A stretch of DNA of 64,000 nucleotides, from contig OW121857.1 in assembly GCA_933228895.1 (NCBI GenBank), positions 124,001 through 188,000 of the forward strand, given 5' to 3'. Under the pieces are notes generated by a model. It worked only from the letters and a program-made list of their open reading frames with translations, did no database searches and was not told the DNA's origin. Shown here piece by piece: positions 9,101 through 21,274 of this stretch. How positions within the stretch are numbered: the stretch's first letter is position 1; each line of letters begins with the position of its first letter. Source of the stretch: Platycnemis pennipes. Lineage: Eukaryota > Arthropoda > Insecta > Odonata > Platycnemididae. The position numbers and the translations under genes were made by a program.

Positions 9101-12100
9101 TTTAAAGCGGTTTTTCAAGTAGATTTATCCATTTCACCTATGTTCATTGCAATTGACCAACATTTACGCATAATATCAGAGGAGAACAAAAATTTCCAAA
9201 TCTGAGTGCTCCATTCTAACGTGAATGTCATCAACTAAATGCATTTCTAACGCGATTTTTCAGCTAGAATTATCAATTTCACCTATGTTCATTGCAATTC
9301 ACCAAAGCTTATGGAAAATGTCATACGAGAACCAAAATATCCAAATCTAAGTGCTCCTTTCAAATCTGGATTTCACCAAAAGTTTAATTCATTTCTAACG
9401 CGGTTTGTTAGCTAAAATAATTCACTTCACCTGTTTTCATTACATTTCACCAAAATTTTTGGAAAATGTCAAAGGAAAACAAAAATATCCACAGAGAGCT
9501 CCACTGAAACTAGAATTTCACCAACTAAATTTATTTCTAACGCGGTTTTTCAACTAAAATTATCCATTTCGCCTGTTTTCATTGAACTTTTTTTCGGGGT
9601 ATGTCATATGAGAACAAAAATATCAAAATCTGAGTGCTCCACTCAAATTTGAATTTCACAAACAAAAAATTCATTTCTTAATCGGATTTTCAGCTAAACT
9701 TATCCATTTCGCCGTTCTTCATTGCATTTCCCCAAAATTTACGCAAAATAACATAGGAGAACAAAAATATCGAAATCTAGGTGCTCCACTCAAACTTGAA
9801 TTTCACCAAATAAATTCAATTGTATCGCGGTTTTTCAGCTAAAATTGTCAATTTCACCTTTTTTTATTGCATTTTACCTAAATTTACGCAAAATGTCATA
9901 AGAGAACAAAATGATCTAAATCTGAGTGCTTCATTTAAATTTAATTTCACCAACTTAATTCATTTCTTACACGGTTTTTAACTAAAATTATCCTTTTTTC
10001 CTGTCTGCATTGCATTTCACCAAAATATACCCAAAATATCATTAGAGAACAAAAATATCCAAATCTGAGTTCACCACTCAAACTTGAATTTCAACACATA
10101 AACCATTTTTAACGCATTTTTTAGCTAAAGTTATCCATGTTGCCTGTTTTCATTGCATTTCACAGAAATTTACGCAAAATATCATAGGAGAAAAAAAATA
10201 TCCAAATCTGAGTGCTCCACTTCAAAATGAATTTCACAAAATAAATTCATTTCTAACACGGTCTGAATTAAAAAGGATTTGCACATTGGCTAGAGACTAA
10301 ACAGTGTTATACATATATAATGAATGAGAAATAAAAATATCCAAATCTGAGTGCACCACTTATACTTGAATTTCACCAAAAAATTCATTTCTAATGCGGT
10401 TTTTCAGCTTAAATTATCCACGTCGCCTGTCTTCATTGCATTTTACCAACATTTACGCAAAATATCATAGGAGAACAAACATATCCAATTCTGAGTGCTC
10501 CACTCAACCTTAAATTTCACCAACTAAATTCATTTCTAACGATTTTTCAGCTAAAATTGTCCATTTCAACTTTTTTTGTTGCATTACACCTAAATTTACG
10601 CAAAATGTCATAGGAGAACAAAAATATCTTAATCTGAGTGCTTCACTCAAACTTAAATTTCAGCAACTAAATTCATATCTAACGCTTTTTTTAGCTAAAA
10701 TTAGCCATTTTGCCTGCCTTGATTGCATTTTACCAAAATTTACGCAAAATAACATAGGAGAACAAAAATATTTAAATCTGAGTGATCTACTTCAAAATGA
10801 ATTTCACTAACTAAATTCATTTCTAACACGGTCTGAATTATGTAGGAACAAAATTATCTAAATCTGAGTTTTTCACTCAAACTTAAATTTCACAAACTAA
10901 ATTCATTTCTAACGCTTTTTTTAGCTAAAATTAGCCATTTTGCCTGCCTTGATTGCATTTCACCAAAATTTACAGAAAATGTCATACGAGAACAAAAATA
11001 TTCAAATCTGAGTGCTCCACTCAAACTTGAATTTCACAAACTAAATGCATTTCTAACGCGGTTTTTTAGCTGAACCTGTCCATTTCACCTGTTTTCATTG
11101 CAGTTCACTAAAACTTACGCAAAATGTCATAGGAGAACAAATATATGCAAATCTTAGTGCTCGTTTCAAACTTGAATTTCATCAACAAAAATCATTTCTA
11201 ACGCGGTTTTTCTGCTTAAATTGTCCATTTCAAATTTTTTTCATTGATTTCAATATATTTTACGCAAAATCTTATTGGAGAGCAAAAAAATCCAAATCTG
11301 AGTGCTCCACTGAAACTTGAATTTCACTGTCTAAATTCATTTCCAACGCGGTTTTTCACCTAAAATTATCCATTTCGCCTGCAATCATTGCAATTTTACC
11401 AGCATTTACGCAAAATGTCATAGCAGAACTAAGATATCTAAATCTGAGTGCTCCACTCATACTTGAATTTCACAAACTAAATTTATTTCTAACCCGGTTA
11501 TCAACTAAAACTAACTTTTGCTTGTCTACATTGCATTTCACCAAAATTTGTGCAGAACGGCATAGGAGAAGAAAAATATCCAAATCTGAGTTCTCCACTC
11601 AAACATGAATTTCACCAACTAAATTCATTTCTTACGCGGTTTTTCAATTAAATTATCCTTTTTTCCTGTGTTGACTGCATTTCACCAAAATATACGCAAA
11701 ATTCCACAGGAAAACCAAAATATTCAAATCTGAGAGCTCAATTCAAACTAGAATTTCACCAAATAAATTCATTTCTAACCCGATTTTTCAGCTAACATCA
11801 TCCTTTTTCCTGTCTTCATTGCATTTTACTGAAAGGTACGCAAAATGTCATAAGAGAAAAAAAATATCAAAATCTGATGGCTCCACTCTAACTTGAATTT
11901 TACCAACTAAAAACTCATTTCTAACGCAATTTTTCAGCAAAAATTATCCATTTCGTCTCTTTTCATTGCAAGTTACAAAAATTTACAAAAAATGTCATAG
12001 GAGAACAAAAATATTCCAATCTTAGTGCTCCCCTGAACTTGAATTTCACAAACTAATTTCATTTCTAACGCGATTTTTAAGCTTAAATTATCAATTTCGC

Positions 12101-15100
12101 CTGTCTTCATTGCATTTCATTAAAAAATACGCAAAATGTCATAGGAGAACAAAAATATGCAAATCTGAGTGCTCCACTCAAATTTAAATTTCACCAACTA
12201 AAATCGTTTCTAACGCAGTTTTTCAGTTAAAATTGTCCATTTCACCTGTTTTTTTGCGTTTCACCAAAATTTACGCAAAATGTCATAGGAGAACAAAAAT
12301 ATCCAAATCTGAGTGCTCCATTCTAACGTAAATGTCATCAACTCCATGCATTTTTAAAGCGGTTTTTCAAGTAGATTTATCCATTTCACCTATGTTCATT
12401 GCAATTGACCAACATTTACGCATAAAATCAGAGGAGAACAAAAATTTCCAAATCTGAGTGCTCCATTCTAACGTGAATGTCATCAACTAAATGCATTTCT
12501 AACGCGATTTTTCAGCTAGAATTATCAATTTCACCTATGTTCATTGCAATTCACCAAAGCTTATGGAAAATGTCATACGAGAACCAAAATATCCAAATCT
12601 AAGTGCTCCTTTCAAATCTGGATTTCACCAAAAGTTTAATTCATTTCTAACGCGGTTTGTTAGCTAAAATAATCCACTTCACCTGTTTTCATTACATTTC
12701 ACCAAAATTTTTGGAAAATGTCAAAGGAAAACAAAAATATCCACAGAGTGCTCCACTGAAACTAGAATTTCACCAACTAAATTCATTTCTAACGCGGTTT
12801 TTCACCTAAAATTATCCATTTCGCCTGTTTTCATTGAACTTTTTTTCGGGGTATGTCATATGAGAACAAAAATATCAAAATCTGAGTGCTCCACTCAAAT
12901 TTGAATTTCACAAACAAAAAATTCATTTCTTAATCGGATTTTCAGCTAAACTTATCCATTTCGCCGGTCTTCATTGCATTTCCCCAAAATTTTCGCAAAA
13001 TGTCATAGGAGAACAAAAATATCGAAATCTAGGTGCTCCACTCAAACTTGAATTTCACCAAATAAATTCAATTGTATCGCGGTTTTTCAGCTAAAATTGT
13101 CAATTTCACCTTTTTTTATTGCATTTTACCTAAATTTACGCAAAATGTCATAAGAGAACAAAATGATCTAAATCTGAGTGCTTCATTTAAACTTAAATTT
13201 CACCAACTTAATTCATTTCTTACACGGTTTTTAACTAAAATTATCCTTTTTTCCTGTCTGCATTGCATTTCACCAAAATGTACCCAAAATATCATTAGAG
13301 AACAAAAATATCCAAATCTGAGTTCACCACTCAAACTTGAATTTCAACACATAAACCATTTTTAACGCATTTTTTAGCTAAAGTTATCCATGTTGCCTGT
13401 TTTCATTGCATTTCACAGAAATTTACGCAAAATATCATAGGAGAAAAAAAATATCCAAATCTGAGTGATCCACTTCAAAATGAATTTCACAAAATAAATT
13501 CATTTCTAACACGGTCTGAATTAAAAAGGATTTGCACATTGGCTAGAGACTAAACAGTGTTATACATAAATAATGAATGAGAAATAAAAATATCCAAATC
13601 TGAGTGCACCACTTATACTTGAATTTCACCAAAAAATTCATTTCTAATGCGGTTTTTCAGCTAAAATTATCCACGTCGCCTGTCTTCATTGCATTTTACC
13701 AACATTTACGCAAAATATCATAGGAGAACAAACATATCCAATTCTGAGTGCTCCACTCAACCTTAAATTTCACCAACTAAATTCATTTCTAACGATTTTT
13801 CAGCTAAAATTGTCCATTTCAACTTTTTTTGTTGCATTACACCTAAATTTACGCAAAATGTCATAGGAGAACAAAAATATCTTAATCTGAGTGCTTCACT
13901 CAAACTTAAATTTCAGCAACTAAATTCATATCTAACGCTTTTTTTTACTTAAATTAGCCATTTTGCCTGCCTTGATTGCATTTTACCAAAATTTACGCAA
14001 AATAACATAGGAGAACAAAAATATTTAAATCTGAGTGATCTACTTCAAAATGAATTTCACTAACTAAATTCATTTCTAACACGGTCTGAATTATGTAGGA
14101 ACAAAAACATCTAAATCTGAGTTTTTCACTCAAACTTAAATTTCACAAACTAAATTCATTTCTAACGCTTTTTTTAGCTAAAATTAGCCATTTTGCCTGC
14201 CTTGATTGCATTTCACCAAAATTTACAGAAAATGTCATACGAGAACAAAAATATTCAAATCTGAGTGCACCACTCAAACTTGAATTTCACAAACTAAATG
14301 CATTTCTAACGCGGTTTTTTAGCTGAACCTGTCCATTTCACCTGTTTTCATTGCAGTTCACTAAAACTTACGCAAAATGTCATAGGAGAACAAATATATG
14401 CAAATCTTAGTGCTCGTTTCAAACTTGAATTTCATCAACAAAAATCATTTCTAACGCGGTTTTTCTGCTTAAATTGTCCATTTCAAATTTTTTTCATTGA
14501 TTTAAATATATTTTACGCAAAATCTTATTGGAGAGCAAAAAAATCCAAATCTGAGTGCTCCACTGAAACTTGAATTTCACTGTCTAAATTCATTTCCAAC
14601 GCGGTTTTTCACCTAAAATTATCCATTTCGCCTGCAATCATTGCAATTTTACCAGCATTTACGCAAAATGTCATAGCAGAACTAAGATATCTAAATCTGA
14701 GTGCTCCACTCATACTTGAATTTCACAAACTAAATTTATTTCTAACCCGGTTATCAACTAAAACTAACTTTTGCTTGTCTACATTGCATTTCACCAAAAT
14801 TTGTGCAGAACGGCATAGGAGAAGAAAAATATCCAAATCTGAGTTCTCCACTCAAACATGAATTTCACCAACTAAATTCATTTCTTACGCGGTTTTTCAG
14901 CTAAAATTATCCTTTTTTCCTGTGTTGACTGCATTTCACCAAAATATACGCAAAATTCCACAGGAAAACCAAAATATTCAAATCTGAGAGCTCAATTCAA
15001 ACTAGAATTTCACCAAATAAATTCATTTCTAACCCGATTTTTCAGCTAACATCATCCTTTTTCCTGTCTTCATTGCATTTTACTGAAAGGTACGCAAAAT

Positions 15101-18100
15101 GTCATAAGAAAAAAAAAAGTATCAAAATCTGATGGCTCCACTCTAAGTTGAATTTTACCAACTAAAAACTCATTTCTAACGCAATTTTTCAGCAAAAATT
15201 ATCCATTTCGTCTCTTTTCATTGCAAGTTACAAACATTTACAAAAAATGTCATAGGAGAACAAAAATATTCCAATCTTAGTGCTCCCCTGAACTTGAATT
15301 TCACAAACTAATTTCATTTCTAACGCGATTTTTAAGCTTAAATTATCAATTTCGCCTGTCTTCATTGCATTTCATTAAAAAATACGCAAAATGTCATAGG
15401 AGAACAAAAATATGCAAATCTGAGTGCTCCACTCAAATTTAAATTTCACCAACTAAAATCGTTTCTAACGCAGTTTTTCAGTTAAAATTGTCCATTTCAC
15501 CTGTTTTTTTGCGTTTCACCAAAATTTACGCAAAATGTCATAGGAGAACAAAAATATCCAAATCTGAGTGCTCCATTCTAACGTAAATGTCATCAACTCC
15601 ATGCATTTTTAAAGCGGTTTTTCAAGTAGATTTATCCATTTCACCTATGTTCATTGCAATTGACCAACATTTACGCATAATATCAGAGGAGAACAAAAAT
15701 TTCCAAATCTGAGTTCTCCATTCTAACGTGAATGTCATCAACTAAATGCATTTCTAACGCGATTTTTCAGCTAGAATTATCAATTTCACCTATGTTCATT
15801 GCAATTCACCAAAGCTTATGGAAAATGTCATACGAGAACCAAAATATCCAAATCTAAGTGCTCCTTTCAAATCTGGATTTCACCAAAAGTTTAATTCATT
15901 TCTAACGCGGTTTGTTAGCTAAAATAATCCACTTCACCTGTTTTCATTACATTTCACCAAAATTTTTGGAAAATGTCAAAGGAAAACAAAAATATCCACA
16001 GAGTGCTCCACTGAAACTAGAATTTCACCAACTAAATTCATTTCTAACGCGGTTTTTCACCTAAAATTGTCCATTTCACCTGTTTTTTTGCGTTTCACCA
16101 AAATTTACGCAAAATGTCATAGGAGAACAAAAATATCCAAATCTGAGTGCTCCATTCTAACGTAAATGTCATCAACTCCATGCATTTTTAAAGCGGTTTT
16201 TCAAGTAGATTTATCCATTTCACCTATGTTCATTGCAATTGACCAACATTTACGCATAATATCAGAGGAGAACAAAAATTTCCAAATCTGAGTGCTCCAT
16301 TCTAACGTGAATGTCATCAACTAAATGCATTTCTAACGCGATTTTTCAGCTAGAATTATCAATTTCACCTATGTTCATTGCAATTCACCAAAGCTTATGG
16401 AAAATGTCATACGAGAACCAAAATATCCAAATCTAAGTGCTCCTTTCAAATCTGGATTTCACCAAAAGTTCAATTCATTTCTAACGCGGTTTGTTAGCTA
16501 AAATAATCCACTTCACCTGTTTTCATTACATTTCACCAAAATGTTTGGAAAATGTCAAAGGAAAACAAAAATATCCACAGAGTGCTCCACTGAAACTAGA
16601 ATTTCACCAACTAAATTCATTTCTAACGCGGTTTTTCACCTAAAATTATCCATTTCGCCTGTTTTCATTGAACTTTTTTTCGGGGTATGTCATATGAGAA
16701 CAAAAATATCAAAATCTGAGTGCTCCACTCAAATTTGAATTTCACAAACAAAAAATTCATTTCTTAATCGGATTTTCAGCTAAACTTATCCATTTCGCCG
16801 GTCTTCATTGCATTTCCCCAAAATTTACGCAAAATAACATAGGAGAACAAAAATATCGAAATCTAGGTGCTCCACTCAAACTTGAATTTCACCAAATAAA
16901 TTCAATTGTATCGTGGTTTTTCAGCTAAAATTGTCAATTTCACCTTTTTTTATTGCATTTTACCTAAATTTACGCAAAATGTCATAAGAGAACAAAATGA
17001 TCTAAATCTGAGTGCTTCATTAAAACTTAAATTTCACCAACTTAATTCATTTCTAACGCTTTTTTAGCTAAAATTTTCCATTTTGCCTGCCTTCATTGCA
17101 TTTTACCAAAATTTACGCAAAATAACATAGGAGAACAAAAATATTTAAATCTGAGTTCTCAATTCAAACTAGAAATTCACCAACTAAATTCATTTCTAAC
17201 CCGATTTTTAAGCTAAAATTATCCTTTTTTCCTGTGTTGACTGCATTTCACCAAAAGTTACGCAAAATATCATAGGAGAACAAATATATGCAATTCTTAC
17301 TGCTCGTTTCAAACTTGAATTTCATCAACAAAAATCATTTCTAACGCGGTTTTTCTGCTTAAAATGTCCATTTCAACTTTTTTCATTGATATCACTAAAA
17401 TTTACGCAAAATCTTATTGGAGAGCAAAAAAATCCAAATCTGAGTGCTCCACTGAAACTTGAATTTCACTGTCTAAATTCATTTCAACGCGGTTTTTCAC
17501 CTAAAATTATCCATTTCGCCTGCAATCATTGCAATTTAACCAACATTTACGCAAAATGTCATAGGAGAACAAAAATATTGAAAATCTGGGTGATCCACTC
17601 ATACTTGAATTTCACAAACTAAATTTATTTCTAACCCGGTTTTCAGCTAAAATTATCCTTTTTTCCTGTGTTGACTGCATTTCACCAAAAAATACGCAAA
17701 ATGCCACAGGAGAACCAAAATATTTAAATCTGAGAGCTCAATTCAAACTAGAATTTCACCAACTAAATTCATTTCAAACCCGATTTTTCAGCTAACATTA
17801 TCCTTTTTCCTGTCTTCATTGCATTTTACTGAAAGGTACGCAAAATGTCATAGGAGAAAAAAAATATCAAAATCTGATGGCTCCACTCTAACTTGAATTT
17901 TACCAACGTAATTCATTTACAACGCGGTTTTTCCGTTAAAATTATCCACTTCGCCTGTCTTAATTGCATTTCACCAAAATGTACTCAAAACATAATAGAA
18001 CAAAAGTATTCAATCTGAGTGCTAAATTCAAAATTGAATTTCACCAACTAAATTCAGTTCTTATGCGGTTTTTCAGCTAAATTTATCAATTTCTCCTGTC

Positions 18101-18298
18101 CTCATTGCATTTCATTAAAAAATACGCAAAATATCATAGGAGAACAAAAATATGCAAATCTGAGTGCTCCACTAAATTTAAATTTCACCAACTAAAATCA
18201 TTTCTAACGCAGTTTTTCAGTTAAAATTGTCCATTTCACCTGTTTTTATTGCGTTTCACCAAAATTTACGCAAAATGTCATAGGAGAACAAAAATATC
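6134..18298 (+). repeat. 145-bp satellite array 1 (~84 monomers, HOR-organised)
   Basis: Head-to-tail 145-bp monomers built around CATTTCTAACGCGG, CAGCTAAAATTATCCATTT, TTACGCAAAATGTCATAGG, AATATCCAAATCTGAGTGC and TTGAATTTCACC. Variants recur at 3252 bp: the ATTGTATCGCGG variant at 9819 and 13071, then 16905 after a ~582-bp (4-monomer) internal duplication. A hybrid monomer with about 70 bp of foreign sequence (GGATTTGCACATTGGCTAG..) marks HOR units near 7030, 10270 and 13520. Both ends of the array fall at the same monomer phase (AAATATCC). Since 145 is not divisible by 3, frames shift each monomer and open frames such as 13072-13365 are incidental. Confidence 0.95.
16066..16650 (+). repeat. 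four-monomer local duplication inside the HOR
   Basis: The junction TTTTTCACCTAAAATTGTCC (near 16060) reconnects the end of one variant monomer to an earlier variant, replaying about 582 bp (four monomers). The same seam occurs in array 2 near 33361, 36607, 54797, 58487 and 61800, so this longer HOR form is itself propagated. Confidence 0.7.
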
Positions 18299-18776
18299 CG
18301 GTTAAGAGTGATGATCTGGGACCATGTCTCAGGTAGTCACCAGAAGGGTGTGTCCCTCCTCGGGAACGGTCCTAATCCGCGACCCTTTCCCGAGCTCCGA
18401 GGCCCTAGCTGGCCTCTCTCCTCGACCCACGCGGCGGGGGGCTACCACGGCGAAAAGTGACCGTACCAAGTATAATTTAAACTTTAACAGCTACGCCATA
18501 TTGCAATGAATACCAGTTTTCATCGTACTCCTGATAATCGTGCGAGTACGCACGTCTTTTAAACGTCGTTCTACGATGAAAAATAACAGTTTTATAGATT
18601 TTCGTAAAAATGCTGTGGGCGACTGCCGGAAAAATGGCAACCTCGCAGTGAAATGGAGGGGGTTCCGCGAAGTTTGAATATGTCTGGATGATATTCTGAC
18701 GCTTTCCTCATTATGTATTACGTGTCTAGTTTTGATTTTGGTGTAATTGACGTCAATGAATGATATGTAACACTGT
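18299..18776 (-). repeat. right terminal inverted arm, element 1
   Basis: Reverse complement of 5647-6133. About six differences were noticed over the inner 417 bp, more in the outermost 65 bp. The border reads AAAAATATCC then GGTTAAG. It contains the GC-rich block (about 18315-18455), the nested hairpin (18517-18582) and the ATTGACGTCAAT palindrome (18746-18757). A decayed LINE piece begins directly outside. Confidence 0.85.
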
Positions 18777-19210
18777 CGATGAGAGAGTACGAGAAAGAAG
18801 GTATTAGAGCGTGTGGAAAGGAGATCCGCTAGATTTGTTAAAGGCCGATTTGATAATTGTATAAGTGTCACGAGTTTAATGGAAGAACTAGGGAATTATT
18901 GTCAGAACGCAGGTTAAAATTTAGGTTGAAACTTTTAAGAAAATTCCAATCCTATTTGTTCACTGATGACATTCGATATATATTGAGAACACCTGCGTAT
19001 TATGCTAGGTTTGATCACATTAACAAAATTAGAGAGACAGATTGTCGTACCGATAGATTAAAATGTCATTTTTCCTGCGAACCTTAAGAGAGAACAATAG
19101 GCAGCGTAGCAAAGGGGTAGGTAGGTGAAATATATTCAGAGACATCTGTAGTGCATGATGCATGTAATAACAATCGTATAGATGTAGATGTATAGATGTA
19201 ACAACCAAAA
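18777..19210 (+). pseudogene. LINE C-terminal fragment with 3' tail
   Basis: Forward translation shows the post-RT region of a LINE: ERVERRSARFVKGRFD near 18810-18850 and, in the frame of 18857-19087, LSERRLKFRLKLLRKFQ.. followed by RTPAYYARFDHINKI and a DCRTDRLKCHF end. It is homologous to the minus-strand relic at 3180-3240 (NPTYYGRLDHEKK..). It is followed by untranslated sequence and short TAGATGTAGATGTATAGATG repeats at about 19178-19200, a usual LINE 3' end. This block interrupts the outer inverted repeat on the right side only. Confidence 0.7.
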
Positions 19211-19319
19211 ATCCTATTCTCATTATGCAGATGCTACCATGTAGCTGCTTGAGGCAGTATTATCTAGCATGTATCCATTTAATATCCTAGTTGCATGTCA
19301 ATAGTGCATATTTGGTGAT

Positions 19320-19385
19320 CTTCACCCACAGCCATACACCCTTGTGGCTCGCAGGGTATTACGTAGACGTAGACTGTCTTTACCT
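19320..19385 (-). repeat. LINE/SINE terminal fragment (CTACGTAATACCCTGCGAGCC type)
   Basis: The minus strand reads CTACGTAATACCCTGCGAGC followed by CACAAGGGTGTATGGC. It belongs to the same short repeat family as 19640-19710, 19885-19945 and 21160-21215. Confidence 0.55.
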
Positions 19386-19650
19386 AGGGAATGTTTCCAA
19401 CATTATCTGTCAGCCATTTCTATAGGAAAAACTACACTTTGTTCTCGATCGCTTAAGAATTCCCTGATTCAAGACATTACCTCGTTGTCCACCCCTAAGA
19501 TGTTATTTTTATAAGTGACTTTGTGCTTGAGAATTTATGAAATGTATTCTCACAGTCACAGAAATAGGCGAGGCATCTCTTGAACTTACTAACTATACAC
19601 TTGATCTTAAATTTCTTCTAAACCTGCAGTTTTATTTGGACTTACTACAT
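19385..19650 (-). repeat. outer inverted-repeat arm, right (older)
   Basis: Matches the reverse complement of 5375-5640 at about 80%. About 600 bp of LINE and LINE-end sequence (18777-19384) separates it from the inner arm, whereas on the left only a few bases do. Confidence 0.65.
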
Positions 19651-19945
19651 CTACAACTACATAATACCTGCGAGACACCTCCAAGGTACATTCTCACAGA
19701 CATTCCATATATTATATTCCTAAAAAGGTAATGAAAAACCAAATTAATAAAATAACAGTTATGTATCCGCAGAAACATGAAAATAAATTTCAGGATGTGA
19801 TTATTTCTAATAGTGATTTACGCTACCAATGCATTTGCCTCAAATAGCATAGAGACTCTTAATATCTGAGCATTTGGTAACTACAAAATATATCTACATA
19901 ATACCCTTCGAGTCACCCTAAGGGTGTGTGGCAGGGAATGAGTTC
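19640..19945 (+). repeat. two LINE/SINE terminal fragments with intervening A+T-rich DNA
   Basis: 19640-19710 begins with a CTACATCTACAACTAC run, then CATAATACCTGCGAGACACC. 19885-19945 reads CTACATAATACCCTTCGAG, CACCCTAAGGGTGTGTGGC. Both are truncated heads or tails of one retroelement family. No coding frame is kept between them. Confidence 0.55.
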
Positions 19946-20334
19946 AAAAAGAGTAAGCTCGAAAATCTACGTAGCGGAGTGAATGCGGCTACAATCCATT
20001 CCGCAGACAGATTGCCCCGTTGCAGACAGGTTGTACCACACTCGACTGCGCGATTGAAAAAATAATGTGAAACTCGGAGTCGCAAACGGTCGCAGCATAA
20101 CTCTCATCTGGTTTGTAGTGTGGAAGCTTTGTACATAGAGTTTCCCCAAATAAGTTACTTCGTGATGCTCGGCGATGCAATCTACTTTTTCTCTACGTAT
20201 TTAAAAAAACCATAAATGAGCGTCCGCCATTTTGTTTACATATCTTTGCTGAATAATTACAAAATGTAAGAAGTCTACATTAAAACGAAGATGAAAAACT
20301 GTCTCATCTCATTGCATCACTTTTTATTACAATT
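19946..20334. other. no gene recognised
   Basis: Single-copy-looking sequence. Two overlapping minus-strand frames (19967-20149, 19989-20180) lack any recognisable motif. GCGTCCGCCATTTTGTTTAC at about 20219 resembles a frequent repeat edge, but I cannot name it. Confidence 0.4.
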
Positions 20335-20460
20335 CTTTACCCATAAACTTTCAGCATGGGGTTGTTCCCATAACATGTACTGCACTACATATATAACAAC
20401 AAACCTATTGAAGCAGCAAGTCAATCGAATGCCAGCCGCCCCTACGTGTACGCGTCACGT
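20335..20460 (+). repeat. diverged copy of a repeat also at 2790-2897 and 22749-22856
   Basis: Shares CATGTACT(A/G)CACTA.ATA, AGCAAG.CAATCGAATG and CAGCC..CCTACGT with those sites, at about 75%. It is an old interspersed repeat of unknown type that also overlaps the outer edge of the palindrome at 22290-22790. Confidence 0.6.
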
Positions 20461-21159
20461 GTACATTGAAATTAATTCAAAATAATTGGCAATCAATTGA
20501 AATTTAATACCGCTGGATGATAACTTACCCTACCCTTACTGGCATTTATTTTGCGTACATCTGAATGAGCTCTTCCAGTGGTGAACTTTATGTTAATACA
20601 TAATTGGGTGCATAAGTGCACAGATATGGATATTAAAATACATGAATAGTTAGTTATAGTGTCTACACTGGAATGGAAAACTCGGTGTTTTCACCTTCTA
20701 GTCCTATGAGTTGCTTGATATTTGATCATTTGTTTTAAAGAGCTAATAGTTTGTTGTTTGTTTGATTTAATTTCTTGTACAATCTGTACATTTGTTGTAC
20801 TAAAAGATTCCCCCATCCCTCCGTTAAAAGTCAACGGGCACTTTCCACTAGTGCTTTATGAATGTTCGCAGGAGAAATAAGATTTAAATATATCCAAAAT
20901 TTTATTCTCAAGATGTAATCAAAATGGTCGCCCCTACACTTTTGCTGCTCGATCGTGGTGAGGTTGCATGGAAAAAATATAAAAAATATATGAGACCATA
21001 GTATAGGCAGTTGCATTTTGGTATGAGGACTTTACGCTAACCCAACTAACAGCATTATATTGTATGCTTGCTTTGCTATTTTTATCCTTTTTAAAGATTG
21101 AAGTTTAGACTAGTTTATTATTATTAATTCTTTTTATGCGCGATATGTCGTGCATGTTT
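20461..21159. other. no gene recognised
   Basis: About 700 bp of A+T-rich sequence with T/G-rich runs near 20730-20800. The minus-strand frame 20831-21016 has no family signature. No tandem or inverted structure stands out. Confidence 0.45.
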
Positions 21160-21215
21160 GGTTAGAATTCACCCCCACCTTACTGTGGCTTCCTGGGTAT
21201 TGGGTACATGTAGAT
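21160..21215 (-). repeat. diverged LINE/SINE terminal fragment
   Basis: The minus strand reads CATCTACATGTACCCAATAC then AGGAAGCCACAGTAAGGTG, a decayed version of the 19320-19385 element. Confidence 0.45.
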
Positions 21216-21274
21216 GCCTTGAATTGTGTAATTGTACTTAATTACAATTCGAAGCAAAAGTGTTTGGAATAAAT

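Larger units (their letters stand above)
2571..9818 (+). repeat. segmental duplication, copy A
   Basis: Matches 22530-29776 at a constant offset of 19,959 for the first 3.5 kb, with only a handful of substitutions noticed (near 3300, 5068 and 5608), and continues about 3.7 kb into the satellite. After 9818 the copies part: A continues ATTGTATCGCGG, B jumps to a different monomer. Upstream of 2571 the flanks are unrelated. Content: LINE debris (2571-5646), the left arm of satellite element 1, and the first ~25 monomers. Near-identity implies a recent event, or an assembly artefact. Confidence 0.9.
5647..18776. mobile_element. TIR-flanked satellite element, copy 1 (13.1 kb)
   Basis: Two long inverted arms (5647-6133 and 18299-18776), about 98-99% identical over their inner ~417 bp, enclose an uninterrupted array of the 145-bp satellite. 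Outer ends read ACAGTG(A/T)TACATATC on both sides. I see no target-site duplication (left flank GGTAAAC, right flank CGATGAG) and no transposase, so it would be non-autonomous. The organisation resembles foldback or MITE-like elements with internal tandem repeats known to seed satellites, such as Tetris of Drosophila virilis. Alternatives: an array flanked by inverted repeats after an inversion, or an amplified locus that never transposed. Confidence 0.6.

Noticed and set aside
13072..13365. 97-codon open frame, repeated at 34204, 37457, 40568, 43679, 46789, 55642 and 59331
   Set aside because: It is the translation of two adjacent satellite monomers. The 145-bp period shifts frame at each monomer, and the copies are alike only because the DNA is.
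6134..18298. CENP-B box in the monomer
   Set aside because: I looked for TTCG-N4-A-N2-CGGG on both strands of common variants (TTTCGCCTG, AACCCGATTTTTC, TTTTTCGGGGTA) and none fits. A centromeric role cannot be argued from this motif.
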